From Hybos culiciformis (Eukaryota > Arthropoda > Insecta > Diptera > Hybotidae), in assembly GCA_964007475.1 (NCBI GenBank), contig OZ023274.1:8246001-8310000 (forward strand): a stretch of DNA of 64,000 bases, read 5' to 3'. Positions 12,901 through 27,900 of this stretch are shown here, one piece after another. The position numbers were made by a program, and so were the translations under genes. Within the stretch, counting starts at the first letter, position 1; the number at the start of each line of letters is the position of its first letter. The notes beneath the pieces were generated by a model. That model made no database searches. It worked only from the letters and a program-made list of their open reading frames with translations, and had not been told where the DNA came from.

Positions 12901-15900
12901 CGTTTTAAAATTTAATACAACTTTAGATAGAGAAAAATCAATAGATTATTGGTATATTTCCTATAATAATAATTCTCAGGTGGGCGGACAAAAGCATATA
13001 AGTCATTTTATTCAATAATACATAAGTCCGAAAAGGTTAATTTTGTCCACTTGCAAACTTAATGAATTATTTTAGGTGATTATGTTTTTTTGATATTTAA
13101 ACAATTTTTTTCTTATACATTAAATTGGGGTTTTTATCAGTCGGTGAACAAGGATGTATTGGACCTGTTTTTGCAATAACATTTTTCTTAATTTTTTGAA
13201 TTATGTGCTTTTGTCAGCCCACCTGAGAATTGTTCTCTGACTCTGATTGATATTGAACACTGATATCGCATATAAATTTTTTTTGTGAGATTCCAACTGA
13301 GACTTCACCAATCCTAGAAAAAATTTCAAGGATTAATTTAAAAAAAAAAATAAGAAATGGAAAATATGGAAAGAAAGAAAGAAAAGTTGGTGTCCAGCTC
13401 AACTCCATATAATATTTGTATAATTCATGAAGTTGACATTGTGATGTTCTTATGCTTGAATAATAAATTTAATAAAATAATTATATTGAGAACAACTTTT
13501 TAACAATATTACATATGTAATTTTAAATTAAATTCTTTTTATTCGATTTCTTAATAAATTATTCTACTATGACCTTTAATTTTATTTCTTGGATTGCAAT
13601 GAAGAAAAGAAAAGAAAATTTACACAAATAAAAAAGAAATTCATGTCAAGAAACCATGCATATTTTACCATTTTTATTATTACTTTATTTTGTTCAATAT
13701 CATAGAAAAAAAAACATATTTTGTTTATACATAATACATAATATCTCTACTGAAAAAATCGAAGAAATTAAGTATTTTCTAGTCAGAAAAGAAAAGATTT
13801 TAAACCTTATAGAAAAATCCATATACACAATCCAAATGTGCAATAGTAAATATATATTTTTTTCTTTGCAGAAATTGGAAAATTTGGCCATTGTCTTGTA
13901 TCTGATATCTTTTCTATTATTATACATATAAATTTAATAAATGGTCTGAAATTCTTCTAAACTAATCTCTGGATTTCTATAAATTACGTTCTTCAGTTAT
14001 TTTCTCAACCTAATGTCAAAAATTTCATGAAAAACTGCAACAGTTTTTGAAGGAACTTATTATGGGATTTCCTCTTTAATTCTTCCATCTAAAAGTATCT
14101 TACAAGTGGTAGTAAAGTAAATCTTATAAAATTAAAAAATTGTTTTTTACTTATGAACTACCTGATTATTGTTCAAATCGGTGATACCCTAAATTAAATG
14201 AAATGAAAAAAAAATCAATTGAAAGAGTTTAGGGGTGAATGGAAAATGATTTCAGAAAAAGAAAATATTGGAATCTATAAATTAAATAAAAATAGTTGCA
14301 TTAAAAATTAGATATATGTATATGATAAAAGAAAAGAAAAAGATATTATCATAATGAGTGTTAATACTATAGTCTATAGTGAAATAAAAATATCAATGAA
14401 CTATTTTTTTTTTCAAACGCTGACATCATTCTGTTTTACAAACAAAAACATTATTTGTTTTAAGTGTTATGGGTAAAGAAAGGGAAATTTAAAGTCAATT
14501 CTGGTGGAAAATAAAACAAGAAGGAAATGAAATTTAAAAATCATTATAACTAAAATTTATATAAAAATGACATTTATTTATACATAATCTTTATTCTGTC
14601 TAAACACTTTAAATAATTATATACATAAATAAGTATAAGAAGATAAAAAAAATTTAAAAAAAAAAATTAATGAAAAACAAAATGAAATTGACATGAGAAA
14701 TGGAAATTTCGCATTTAAAATTAAAATAATTTTAAATTTTCTGCAAAAAGGTCCAAATATTATTTTCTAATTTATTGTTCTTAAAAACCATAATTAAAAG
14801 GAATAGACAATTAAATAAAAAAATTAATTAACAATTTGCCGGTCCAATATTCCATTTGAACAAATTGAATGACAATTTATCAACTTTAAAATCCTTGATG
14901 CATAATTTTTCTTGTTTAAATGGAAAATTCACAGATATATTATGCAGGGCAAGGAATATAATTCAATTGCTTTTTTACTAAGTCGTAATAGGAATGATTT
15001 TGAATGTAAAATTGTTCTGTATGAATTACTCAATTTAAATTACATAATGTCAACATGGCATGTGAACTAGACATGTGAATGTAGTACAATACGTATACAA
15101 GATAAGGATTAAAGATGATGATTTAATATTTAATTAAAAAATATTTAAATTTATGAGAATTATACATTTACTTGCCTAAATTTCTCTTTAAATATTAAAA
15201 TTGTAATCTATTTGTATATTTTGTTTATTTGCCCTTTTTTTACTTTTTAACTAAATTTAATTCAAAAATTATATTCCTAGAAATGAAATTACTTTACAAA
15301 TGTTTATCATTTCATTAATAAAATAAATTACCTTTTTATAAATTGTTTAATTACTAAGGTAAACTTTGTATAATAATTTTTTTTTTTTTAATGATTGTAA
15401 TGACAAAATGTTAACAATTATTATATTCATCATATTTTATCTACATAGATTTATTTTATGCTAAATGGCATGCAATTCGTTTTTTAAATTCTGTCAATTT
15501 TATTGACAAAATCAATAAAAGCTAATTTAATTTAATTTAATCAACCTGTTAAAATATGTTGCTCCGTCTCCGTGAAATAGCATATAACGAAATAGTACAT
15601 AAATTTAGTAATGAAATATCATATAATAGTAGATTATTGAATATGTAAACTAAATTTGTTATTAATTAAGAGTTCTGTATACACAAAAATACATTGACAC
15701 GAGTCAATACTTATATCACGAGACCGAAGGTCGAGTGATATAAATTGACAAGTAGTGTCAATGTATTTTTGTGTAAATACAGAACGAGTTGTATAACAAA
15801 TTTTGTTTACATATCCAATATACTGTTTTAATGCGTAGGGGAGAGGTAGTTGCAAAGAGAGAATATTTTTTCTTCTCATTTTTTCTCTTTTTTTTTTTTG

Positions 15901-18900
15901 TATTTGGCTGTATTGAAATATTGTGAGAGATATTATGTTTGTTTAGGTATTACGTAATATTCAATACGAAACATCTAAATGATTTCATTATTTACGCTGA
16001 TGCATCTAAATTTTTTCATTATTTACGCTGATGCATCTAAATTTTTTCATTATTTACGAAGATGCATCTAAATGATTGCATGTGTATTGACGCATATAAT
16101 ACTCCATTTAGTGATCTAAATTCTATAGCACTAAATACAACATAACGATCCCCAACGCATTAAATATTTTTATGCACTATTTCGTTTAAAATCGAATTAT
16201 TGGAAAAAACGAATTATGACATTAAAATACTGTTTTGAATACGCTAATTCATTCTCATACGAATTAGCGCATGAACTGAAATAGCGCATAAAAAATTTTT
16301 AAAGAAAGAATTTACTATTTCGTTTGTGAATGCGTTATCGTGTAAAATTTAATTTTTAGTTTTTAGCTCCTAATTGTTTTTTTTTTCACGACATCATTTT
16401 TCAAAATTAATTCTGTCCGCGATTGTAAAATAGCCTTTTCGTGTACCTGCGGGGCTTCAGGGGCTTCGAAACTTAACCTATGGATATGGGAGCAGTGCTC
16501 TCTTCGTATATGCTTCAGTGATGAAAACCGCCTCAAAATCAAAATTTCAATTATATTTAAATTCAATTTACATGAATTTACAACAAATTCATACTAACAT
16601 AGAAATAAATAAGAAATTGTAAAAAGAGTTATATAAATTTTTCTTTTAATTTTCCAGTGGAAATAGAAAGTATCTGTTGTGTGTGAATGAATTTTCCAAA
16701 ATAAAACATAAACAAACCATATCGGCCTTTTTCTACTATTATGTACACATTGATACAAACACATGCGTAAGAGTCCTATATACCTACTATTTTCTCCCTA
16801 GAAAAATTTAATCGTCTACTATACAATAATGTGTATTTTTCTTCTTATTTTTTTTTTTTTTGTAATATTAAGCACATGGAAGTTCTATTTCATTTTTGTA
16901 CTACGGTCGGTGGTATGGAAAAGAAATATAAATTATTTAGTCGCAAAAGTCATTTTTTAAATTTTTAAGCTTAATGTGAAAATTTAATTTTTGTTTTTTT
17001 TTTAATATTTCAAACTTATGATACGCATTTAAAAATTTTGATAACACGAATTTAAGAGATAAGATACGATTTTGAACTTATCTTGACTTTTTAATCATTA
17101 ATTAAATATTTTTTTTTTTTTGAGGGTGAAATAAATTGATTAGAATTTTTTTTTTTGCTAAATGTAGAATATCTAAAAACTCTTGACAAATGAAAGTTAA
17201 GTTCATACTGGGTTTAGAAATTTAATAAGTGCCATTTTAGCCAAACTTATAAAGCTAAACAAGCTCTAATTATTTAACTATGTAGGAAATAAACCTAATA
17301 ATGGGGCACATTATTTTCATATTTTTACAGTCATTTAAGGTGATTCTTAAACCTGTTTTTTTGTTTCAAGTTATATTTTCAACCTTATATGCTGAGTAGC
17401 AAAAGTTTACCAGGCAATTAGATTATAGGAAATTTCCAAAAAAATGTTGTTCAAATGTGAAAATATCTGAATTTTTGGTTTAAAAAAAAAGATATTTTTC
17501 ACAGAGAAACATTTAGTTGTGTTATACTTGTTCGAAAAGAAAGTGGAAATGTTTGCTGTACAATAAAAAAAATAGGTCTGTACGAGATACAATTCAATTG
17601 TATGAAGTTTACTCCAATTTTTGTATCTTCTCTATCGATAGTTTTCTTCCAAATATGATTCAATTGTGAATTCTTAAAAAGCATTGAGTTTAAAAATTCT
17701 TTTCTAGCGCAAACCTTACACTATATATACTTTCTTTTAGAGGGACATTGAAGGATATGCAAATGTATCAATCTCGCTTACAATTTAATGCAATTTACAA
17801 CATTCTTACATTCAAACTAAATTTTTATGTGCAAAATAACAGAGAAAATAAGAAATAACTAGAAAAAAGTTTATGTAGTTGTGCAAAAAAAAAAAAATAT
17901 GTATCTTTCTACCAAAAAAAGAAAAAAATCCAAATATTTACTCATGTTTTTTTTTATATTCTTTCGATATAAAAAATCCTCTAAGTAGAACTCAAGGTGG
18001 TTTTGTTGTTATTATTTTTTATTTTTTTTTTTTATTTATTATTTTCTTCTTTCGAAAAAACAAAAAGAATGTTGATTCATTTTTCTTTTCAAATGGAATG
18101 AAAAAAAAAAAATAAATAAAAAATCAGTTTCACTGTAGTCATCGAACTATTTAAACGTTTTTCTAATCAAAATCGCTAACTACGAGTATCTAATATCTTG
18201 AACTTTTGAAAAAAAAAAAAAAAAAGAGAAAATAAAAAAAATAAATTTTTTTAAATTTATAACGAACAAAATTTCAAAAATAAAAATAAAAAATTAATTT
18301 TTTTGAATATTGCAAAAAAAAAAAAAAAACTTTGAAAATATCTTCTCAACAAAAAAAAATTAAAAATAAAATTTAAAATTTGAAAACAAACTAAAAAAAG
18401 TATGATGATTATTGTTAAAAGACAACAACAAAAACAATAGTACTATAAGATTATGTAATTTTATATAAAAAATGCATGTAATTTTATATTAAAATTGGTT
18501 TAAAAAAAAGTAACAAAAAAAATTGTTTTTTCTTCTTCTTAAAAATGACAATAAAAAATATTCTTCCTTTCAACAATAAATATTTTTTTGTTATTATTTG
18601 AAAAAAAAAAAATATATTTGTTTTATTTGTTTGTTTGTCTTTCTTATTCAACCTTCACTTTTTTTTTTTTTTTTTTTTTGAACGTCGTCGATGACAACAA
18701 AAAACGTTATTTTGTTATTTTTTTTCTCTGTTTATGATTTAAAAAAAACACAAAAAAAAGTACCTACAATAAAAATAATAAAATAATTTAATAACAAAAA
18801 TAAAAAATAAAAGAATAACAAATATTATTAAAAAAAAAAGGATAAACAAAGCAGAGGAAATTAAAAAGTCATAAGAAAAAAAATAAAAAAAATAAACTTT

Positions 18901-21900
18901 ATCTTAAATAAAAATTAAATAAATAAAAAAAAAAGCAAAAAACGTAGAAAAACCGTGGTGTTATCAAAAAATCAAAAACAACAGAAAGGAAATTAATAAA
19001 AGTTTTAACGGCGGGCGTTTAATATCCTTTTCTTATATATGAAATTTCTAAAGGGCAAAATAAATTTTATTTTACCCCATTTCATTTTTACATTTTTTTT
19101 TTATTCTCATAATTAACGTTAATTAAAATAAAAAAAAAAAAGAATATATATATATATATATATATTATTTTTTATTTTTCTTTTAACTTGAGGCTGTTTT
19201 GAGGAGACTATGAAATTGCGTTTCGTTATTTTTTTTTTTTATTTTGCTGCGAAAATCTAAAAGGGTTCATTTTGAAATGGTTTAGTATATAAGAAAATAC
19301 CTGTATAACTAACTAATAATTATATAGTTGAACATGAAAAAATGTTATAGGTTGAAGAAAAATCATCTTTTAATAAAGACCACCCCAACGAGATTTAAAC
19401 GAATTGTCAAAAGCAAATTAACTTTTCCTAATATGAACATAAAAAACAACCAAAATTTTAAAAATAAATATTTAAATTAAAGAAGTCAAATAGGTTTTAG
19501 CTTTTTCCTATATTAAATGTTTCGATAAAAATATAGAATTAGTCATAATGTAATAACATAAATTTCTTAGTAGTAAAGTAGCATTGGATACTAAATCTCT
19601 AAATATAAGTAATTATAATGTAAATGTATTATATCAGCTTGGAAAAAATAAATGAATGAATGAAATATTTAAAAAGACAATTTTTACAACAAAAAGCTTA
19701 TCATTTCTTTTATAAAATTAGAAGAAAGTATGGGAGACATGACTTAGAGTCGCATCTTTAATGGGTTAAATATTGTTATCAAAATATTAACATACCTAAT
19801 TGAGTAAATAAATCTATTTATTTATCTGTGATGTTGTCCACTGTAAGAGAACAAGTCACTGAAAGAGATAAAATTTAAGCAGAAACAAAGCTCTCGGATT
19901 TACTTCTTAGGTTATTGCATCTAATTATCATATCATCTAATTATCGGATCTGCCTTAGCTATTCATCGTATTCATCTTCCAATTCGAAACATGATTTCTC
20001 TTGATACATTATATAAGTAATCCATTAATTATTCTCCATATCATCCAAACGCCTAACCGATTCGTTTATATTTTCTTCATTCAAAAACAATTTTTATAAC
20101 AAAAAAACCATGAAAAGTGGGAGGATGAAACTTTTTGTAATTTTAACGTATGGACACAGCTATCGATTATCGAAAGAATTGAATCTGTATCTCATTTCCT
20201 AACACAGACAGACGGACATAGCGCAATATAGCGTGATTAAGTTTTTTTTTACATAATTTAAAATTTATACAATAATGTACAATCAGATAACTTAGAATAC
20301 TCTTAAAAAATTAGAAGCTTAATACTTGAATATATCCCATAAGTGCTGGAACAAACAAAGATGTGATTTTGTTATGAAAAAGATAAATAAATTTCTTAAT
20401 AGTTTTATTTTTTTCAAAAACTATTTTGCATATAGTTTTTCTTCTGTGATATTTGTTTTGAAAAGTATGTTTTTAAATAATACATCTAGCAAAATATTAT
20501 TATTGATTAAATTTTTTTTTATCTAAATGTATATAATATGAAAATTAAATTAGTCTAGTTTAGATAGTGATAAAAAAGTTTATGGAAAATAGCCAAATAT
20601 TGAAAACTTAGAAAAAAATATATATCTTTTAGAATCCGCATAGTTCCGCTAACATCTCTAGAATTTAAGTGCCAAAATCAATATTGAAAACTAAAAAAAA
20701 AATTAAAAATTTTTCATGACATTTTACATAGATTTTTCTTTAACAAGATTACACAATTTTTTATTTGTGAAATTTGAAAATTATTATGGTTATGTTTTAA
20801 AATTACAACACTATGTCAATAAAACCTTGAAAAATATTATTTAACATTGAACTTCTTTGATAATAGTATTATATAGTATGATGGTAAGCAGTGTGTTCGG
20901 TAAAAGTATTACACAATTTATTACATAACAAAAAAACACTATCTAGTTATGTTAGTCATTATATTTAGCTCTATGACAAATATTATATTGATTCCTTACT
21001 ACAGCATTATATTATTTTCAATAATCAAGTATCAGTATCATTTCCTAAAATTTCCAAAATCTTTAAATTCTTTAATGGGGCGCAGTAGAAAATATAGCTG
21101 ATGTTAAAATTAATCTCAGTTTTTATTTTATGAGCAAAATAAACCTACATCATGTGCACATTTATGTATATTTTACACACATATAACATAATTTTGCTCA
21201 TTTTTATTCGTTATGTTTATTAAAAAACATAAATTTTTCAATGTTAACCATATTATTACACATAAATTCTATCCTTGCGAATTTAAAAAAAAAAAAAACA
21301 ATAAAATAAAATTAAGTAAGTACATAAAAAATAAAAACATTTCGGTCTATAAAAAAGTTATACTTTTTCTAAGAAAATAAATAAAAAAAAAAAAATGTAT
21401 TACGCAGAATTTGAAATTAAACCTATTTGCATGTAATTAAAAGTATGAGATTTCAAAATATTTATACTCTTTAAGAAATAAAAATTTAAGGGATAAGCTT
21501 TTGGTATAATAAAAACAATATTAAGCCTTTCATAAATATTATATACATTTTAAATATATTTTTTTATATATTCAAAAATTAAATATGTTAAATAAATCAG
21601 AAATTATGCTATGAAGTAGAAGGGTTTAATGTTTTTTCCTTAATTTTTTATATATGATTTTCATTAGAAGCAGTACATATAAAAAAAATTGTGGTGTTAA
21701 TAATGAAACAAATATTTTAAGATAACAAATTCGTGCAGTTCGAATAAGTAAGCGTACTTTGTAAATGCAATCGTATAGTTATTAAAATGAAATTAAGTCG
21801 CCCTGAATTATTATAAAAAGAAGTTAAAATAATCAAAACCCACACATAAAAACTATAAAAAAATTATAATAATTTTAATAAATTTGTAATAATGTCAATC

Positions 21901-24900
21901 TCATCTAATAAACTATAATTATCTATCGTTATTAATTAATTTATATGTTATAGAATTGATAACATAACGCGGCATTCTTTATTAGGGAAGCATGCAGACC
22001 CTACAATGGTAAATATAGGATAAATGTGAAGACCCTTAACAGAAAAAAATCTGTTCTGTAACTGCCAAGCCCTAGCCCTAGAACTGGGAGGAATATACCG
22101 GTCAAGCATCATTTACTTTACTTTCATTCATTAACCTTACTTTTGTTTTCTTTAAAAATATCAAAGTTTGAAATTGAAAATGTAAAAAAAAATCTAAACT
22201 TCATTCTGACAGTACCTAAAGCAAATTATAATTCAAACTGACATAAAAGAAACCTTAAATTATTATTTTTATTATTAATTTTATCTTATAGCGTAATTTT
22301 TCTCATAATAATATTTTAAAAAAATATAATATATCCTGAACTTTGATAATTGCATAAATATTAATTGTTAATTATATAAAACATATAAAACATAATCTTT
22401 AATATTTATTCAAGGTTATTATAAATAACACATAATACATTTTATAATGTTTAATAAATGTTTTCATCTTGTTTTTTATAATTGTGCGTTTGCCTAATTA
22501 ATGACAGACAGTTTCCTATATGTAAACAAATTTAATTGGTCTGAAAGTTGAAGAAAGAAAAAAATTATTAAAAAATAAATTGTGGAAAGTTTTCCACCAT
22601 TTCAATTTAAATAATTCAACGCTTGTGTTTTTCTTCTCATGATTTTTTTTCTGACTTTTCCAAAACATTAAAAAAATAAATTGTAATTATTTTGCTGTTT
22701 TTTTTTTATTCATAAATTATAATAATTTTTCACATTAAAGCGTGAAAAACTATTAAAATAAAATATGAATATACCTAATAAAGGAAAATTTATAATTGCA
22801 TGTGAATTAAATGAAAACAAAGTTTTATTTGAAATTATTTTAAACACGCACTTCGTTCAGTGATTCTTAAACATTTTTTTTATATATTTATTTTACGATT
22901 TTTCCTAAATTCTATAATGATTTATATTTTTCAAAGAAAGAATAAATATTATATCCTTAAAATTTTATTAGATGGATTTTTTATTTATTGCGCGCCAAAA
23001 TTTTTCAACACTTGAAAAGTTTTATATCGACATATCACATATTCAAGCAAAGTATTGATAACACAATATTTATCAGCTGTTCATTGGTTTCACAATAAAT
23101 TAAAACAAATTAAGAAGTTTAACTGCAAAAAATATTTATTCAATTTAACTCAATCAATGTCCTGTAATAATCAAATTTTTCGTCGGAAACAAGTTTAAAA
23201 TTAATTCCATGGGGTTTCCATTCGTATCCTCAGCTCAAAAACATATAACCTATTTTATATAAAATCTTATTCTTTGCTATAATAGAAATTCAAATGAAAC
23301 ATAAAACATAGAACATAGAGTTGAAAATTGGTTTTATACTTAATGCATCTTAAGTTCAAACGAATTTAAAATTATTAAATTATGAGAATAAAGCAAATCC
23401 ATTATCATATTTATTGAAAATTTTCTCAATGTTATGCTTTTAAATTTTTTCTTGGATGTGTCGATCTAAATTCCATAGTTAAGTTATATTATGTATATTG
23501 TAAATAAAACTAATATATTTTATTAAAGCTTATAAAAAAAGGGGTGGTTGATTGATTTTACACCACAGTGATAAGAAATTAATTTAGACATGTATAATCA
23601 GATAAATTAAATTATTATGTCTACATCTATCGAATTTATTGTTGGCGGCATTTCAATTTGAAGAATTTTTTTATAAAAAAAAAATAAAAATTGAGAGAAA
23701 ATATATTTTTTTACGACAAGAATAAGGGTGAAATTTTTTTTTATTTTTTTATTTATTTAATAAAATAGGTTTTAATAAAAAAAAAGCTCAATTAAGTTGA
23801 AAAGAGCTTCAGTTGTTTAAATTTCTTTACTCACGATATAAAACTAATCGGTTTTATGTATCAAAATTGGGCATATGATAACAATATAAGCTTAGTTATA
23901 GTCACAAGTAAAGATTTAATATATTGTCAAAATTTTATTATAATTTATTATATATACATTTTAAATGGATAATAACATTTTTGTGGATCGTTGTAAGACT
24001 TGTAAGTGTATGTTAAGTGAGGATAATGTGTGACCGGCATTTAAAAAAATAAACTTCCATCTTACATCTTATTACAACAAACTAAATATAGTTTCTTTAC
24101 TATCTATTTATACTAACGCAATTTTTTCATTTGATTTAAACAATATTTCATTTGATATTTAAGTAAGAACCCATATATGTATCTGCCCTAAATATTTATA
24201 ACTCAAAAGATGTATCTGCCCTAAATATTTATAACTCAAAAGATTTTACTCAGATCACTTTTGGTTTACCTCTAATCATTTGAATATTTCTAATCTATTA
24301 AATACTTTTTTTTATACCTAATTTAAAACCAAAACATTTTCAATAAATATAAATTTTGGATATTTTGGAAACAATTTCCCATACAAATCAAAATATTTGG
24401 TTTATCTTATTTATACATAGTTTTTTGCAGAACGAATCCATCACGTATTAGCTCTACTAGCTGATGGTTTTATAAAAGGAATTTATAATTTTGTTTTATA
24501 TTAAATTCATATTGCTTACCTGTGTTTACAATTTTCTTTTTGTATGACTAAATGGCAAAAAAAATTTCCTGTATTTTCTTTTTACTTAACTTGTAGAAAA
24601 AAAAAAACAACAACATATACTTTATGAATAAGAAAATATTGTATCCTGTTTTGTATTCATAACTGAATAAAAACATTACTCTCAAACCATAATAAAATGT
24701 TAAAAGAAATTTCATACCATAAAAAAAAATTCAATCACAAAGTGGACAAAAAAATTTTGCATTGAAATCGCAAATTTTTATTTTTATGTACAAAAAAAAG
24801 TGCAAATTAATAGAATTTAATGAAAAAGTAAATTCGAAAATAAAATCATCTGTTTTAAAAACAAAAAAAAATATATATAATATTTCATTAAATAAATATA

Positions 24901-27900
24901 AAAATTAATACAAAAAAAAAATCATTAAAAATGAGTGAGACTCCTATCACTGGAAATGTTCGAGGTAAGAAAAAAGAAATATTATTTTATTTTGAATTAT
25001 ATTAAAATTTATTTGTAAACAAAAAACAGATGTTTTATAAATCCAGAAATATCATTTTAACATTAGAGCTTCAGAAAAAGCTCGTAGCCAACTAAGATTT
25101 TCCTTTTTTAATTTAGCACGTATAGAATAAAATCATTTTAATTCAATTATAAGATTTTGATATTAATCATTTCGAAATTAAATATAAAGTCATATTTCGA
25201 ATACCTACAATTTTTTCATTATAACCCTATTAATATATCGAGGATATGCTATGCCAAATAGGCAAAATTATTCTAATTTTTATCACTCACGTTTATCAAA
25301 AATAAATAAAAATTGTTTACACAGTCATGTTTTCTTATAACAACTATATATATGAAAACACATCAAATTATTATATTATAGTTCAGAAGTTTTCTTTTTA
25401 TTTTGTGTATGGTCAACACACATTTAGTGAACATATATAAGGTTCATTAATGTTCTTTTTCATTTGACCAAGGTACTTTTCAATCAAATTCCTTTTTATA
25501 AATAAAATATTCTAGAAAACGTAATAAAGGCTAAAAAAAATAATTTCAGATTATGCTAACATTGCATAAATAATAAATGCCTATGTATAACCGTATACAT
25601 AATATTGTACATGAGCTTATATTTTGACAAAAATAATTCAGGTGCGCAAAATTTTTTAAGTTCATCTATCATTATTTCATAATTTTAATTTATTCATAGA
25701 AAAATTATTTTTCTATCGCCATAAGAAAATTTATATAAAAATAAATGTACATACATAAATATACAATTTTTTAATATTAATTTGAAAAAAAAGTAATTAA
25801 AAGTTAAGATTTTTTTGCATAGATACCTATCCAAAAAAGAAAATATAAGAAATTTTCCTATCAATATCAACCTGTTCTTGTTTTTAAACATAATACGTAA
25901 AAAAATTACAAATTTAATATTAGTTCTTATTTATAGTTAAAATTGTTAAAATATCACCTTCATATATAAATAATAAAATAATTAAAACTTGAAATAAAGC
26001 ATCGAAATAAAACTAGCTTTAGCAACTCGAATTTTTATATATTCCTTCCCTCAAATCGAACTTAATGTAAGAGAACCTATTTTAGTAGCATGCAAAAACA
26101 GCTGAACTGTTAAACTGAAAATTTTATTTTTACATTTTACTAAACCAAACTATAAATTTTAAAAGACTATTTGGTCTCGTACAAAAAATTTAGTAGAAAA
26201 TATACAGAGGTGAAAGAAATTGTCGTATTTTAATTTGTTTTGGAATTTTTGAATATGGGAAACATATTTCAAATATATTTGAAAATCATTTTCCGATATT
26301 TTGCAAACATTTTAACATTTCTTACTTTTTAAAGTGTATCATGAATATTGATGTCTCATTTTAAATTTAAATATTTTAAGTGAAAGTCCCATAATTGATT
26401 TAGTTTCTAGGTATTATGTTTAAGATTATATTTCTAAGAAGCCATTCGTATTTTTATGCTCATCGTTTTGAAAGTTGTATATTGGAATATTTTTATTCAA
26501 ACTCAAACCTTATATCTAATCTGTAATCGTAAAGATAAGTGACTATTATATTAAATTATGAAGAAAATAATACATGAAATCAATTTGCTTAAAGCTTTAA
26601 TAATAAAACACAAATTATATATGCTATGCTATTTTATACGTTTATAGGTTGAGTTCATTTTTACAAGAATTCAATAAATAAGTATTTTTTTTTTCAATTA
26701 CACACATAATCAACATTAATTCCATAATAAATATAATAAAAATAATTAAATTTTTTTTTTATTACTCGCATTCCCATAACGAATGATAAAGTTGTAAAAT
26801 ATTTCTTTTTTTTTCGATTTGAAATATTATGAAGATGATTTGTCAAGAAGTACAAGAAGTTTAAATTAAATACCATCTTATTTATTTTATTGTTTGTATA
26901 GGTATGTTTAAAGAAATAATAAATTTTATTATTTTAAAATCTGTTTACAAATTACTTTTTGTTTTCATAAAACTCTTTGAAATTCGATTACGTTTATTAT
27001 GTTATCTAAATCCCTATTACATAATCCTCTTTTAATTTGAAATACCTAAATAACAATTCGGATATGCGCTTTTATTTTGATTAAATACAAAATATTTCGT
27101 AAGAATAAAATTTAGAATTAGAGCCTATATGTTGTAATTCAAAAAAAGACATATTCATTCGTTAAACGTCAGAAAATTCATATAAATGTATGTTAAATTT
27201 ATTAATAAAGCTTAACATATACATAATATCGTATTCATATCTCTTAAATAAAATTTCTTCCAAGAAAAACTTATTAAAAAATTTTAGAATTTCATTAATT
27301 TAGAATTGGAAATTTATTTGGTTGTTTTTGATGTAAGTATATGAACTTACATCTTACTGTCTGCTATCTGTTATTTTGCTACTTTTTATATACAGACTGA
27401 ATTATTTATCTATAAATTAGATTGAATTATTTATTCATAAATCTGATTCAATTCCATCTGATTTTATTCAAGTCAATTCGCTGTAATTTAAAATTTTTTA
27501 TCAAGCTCCAGATACTATCAAGTATACAAACTGTATCTATACATAATATACCTACATATGTTTCAATTTAAGGTATGCTGTTTATATAAAATAAAAACAA
27601 AAAAAATACATATTTTTTTATGTCATTATCACCAAATAAACCATAAAAATAACAATATTAAGTATATAGAAAATAAAAGAGATTAATTTGTTCTTTTTTA
27701 ACAATCTGATTCATTCAATTGAAAATGAAATAAAAGATAATTGCGTAAATTTCGTAAAGAAATATATTTTAAAAGGAAAACAGAGAGTTAAAAGAAATAT
27801 ATATATACATTAAAAACATTTTGGAAATATGTTCAATTAAATACATAATAATGAGAAAGTTTTCATTAAATTATCCGATATCGTTAATTTGTGGATTTCA

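Noticed and set aside
15634..15879. An 81-codon minus-strand ORF
   Set aside because: It lies over the long palindrome; the openness follows from the repeat and the residues show no family features.
17879..18115. A 78-codon ORF
   Set aside because: Almost entirely poly-K, poly-F and poly-I from A and T runs; no sign of selection for protein.
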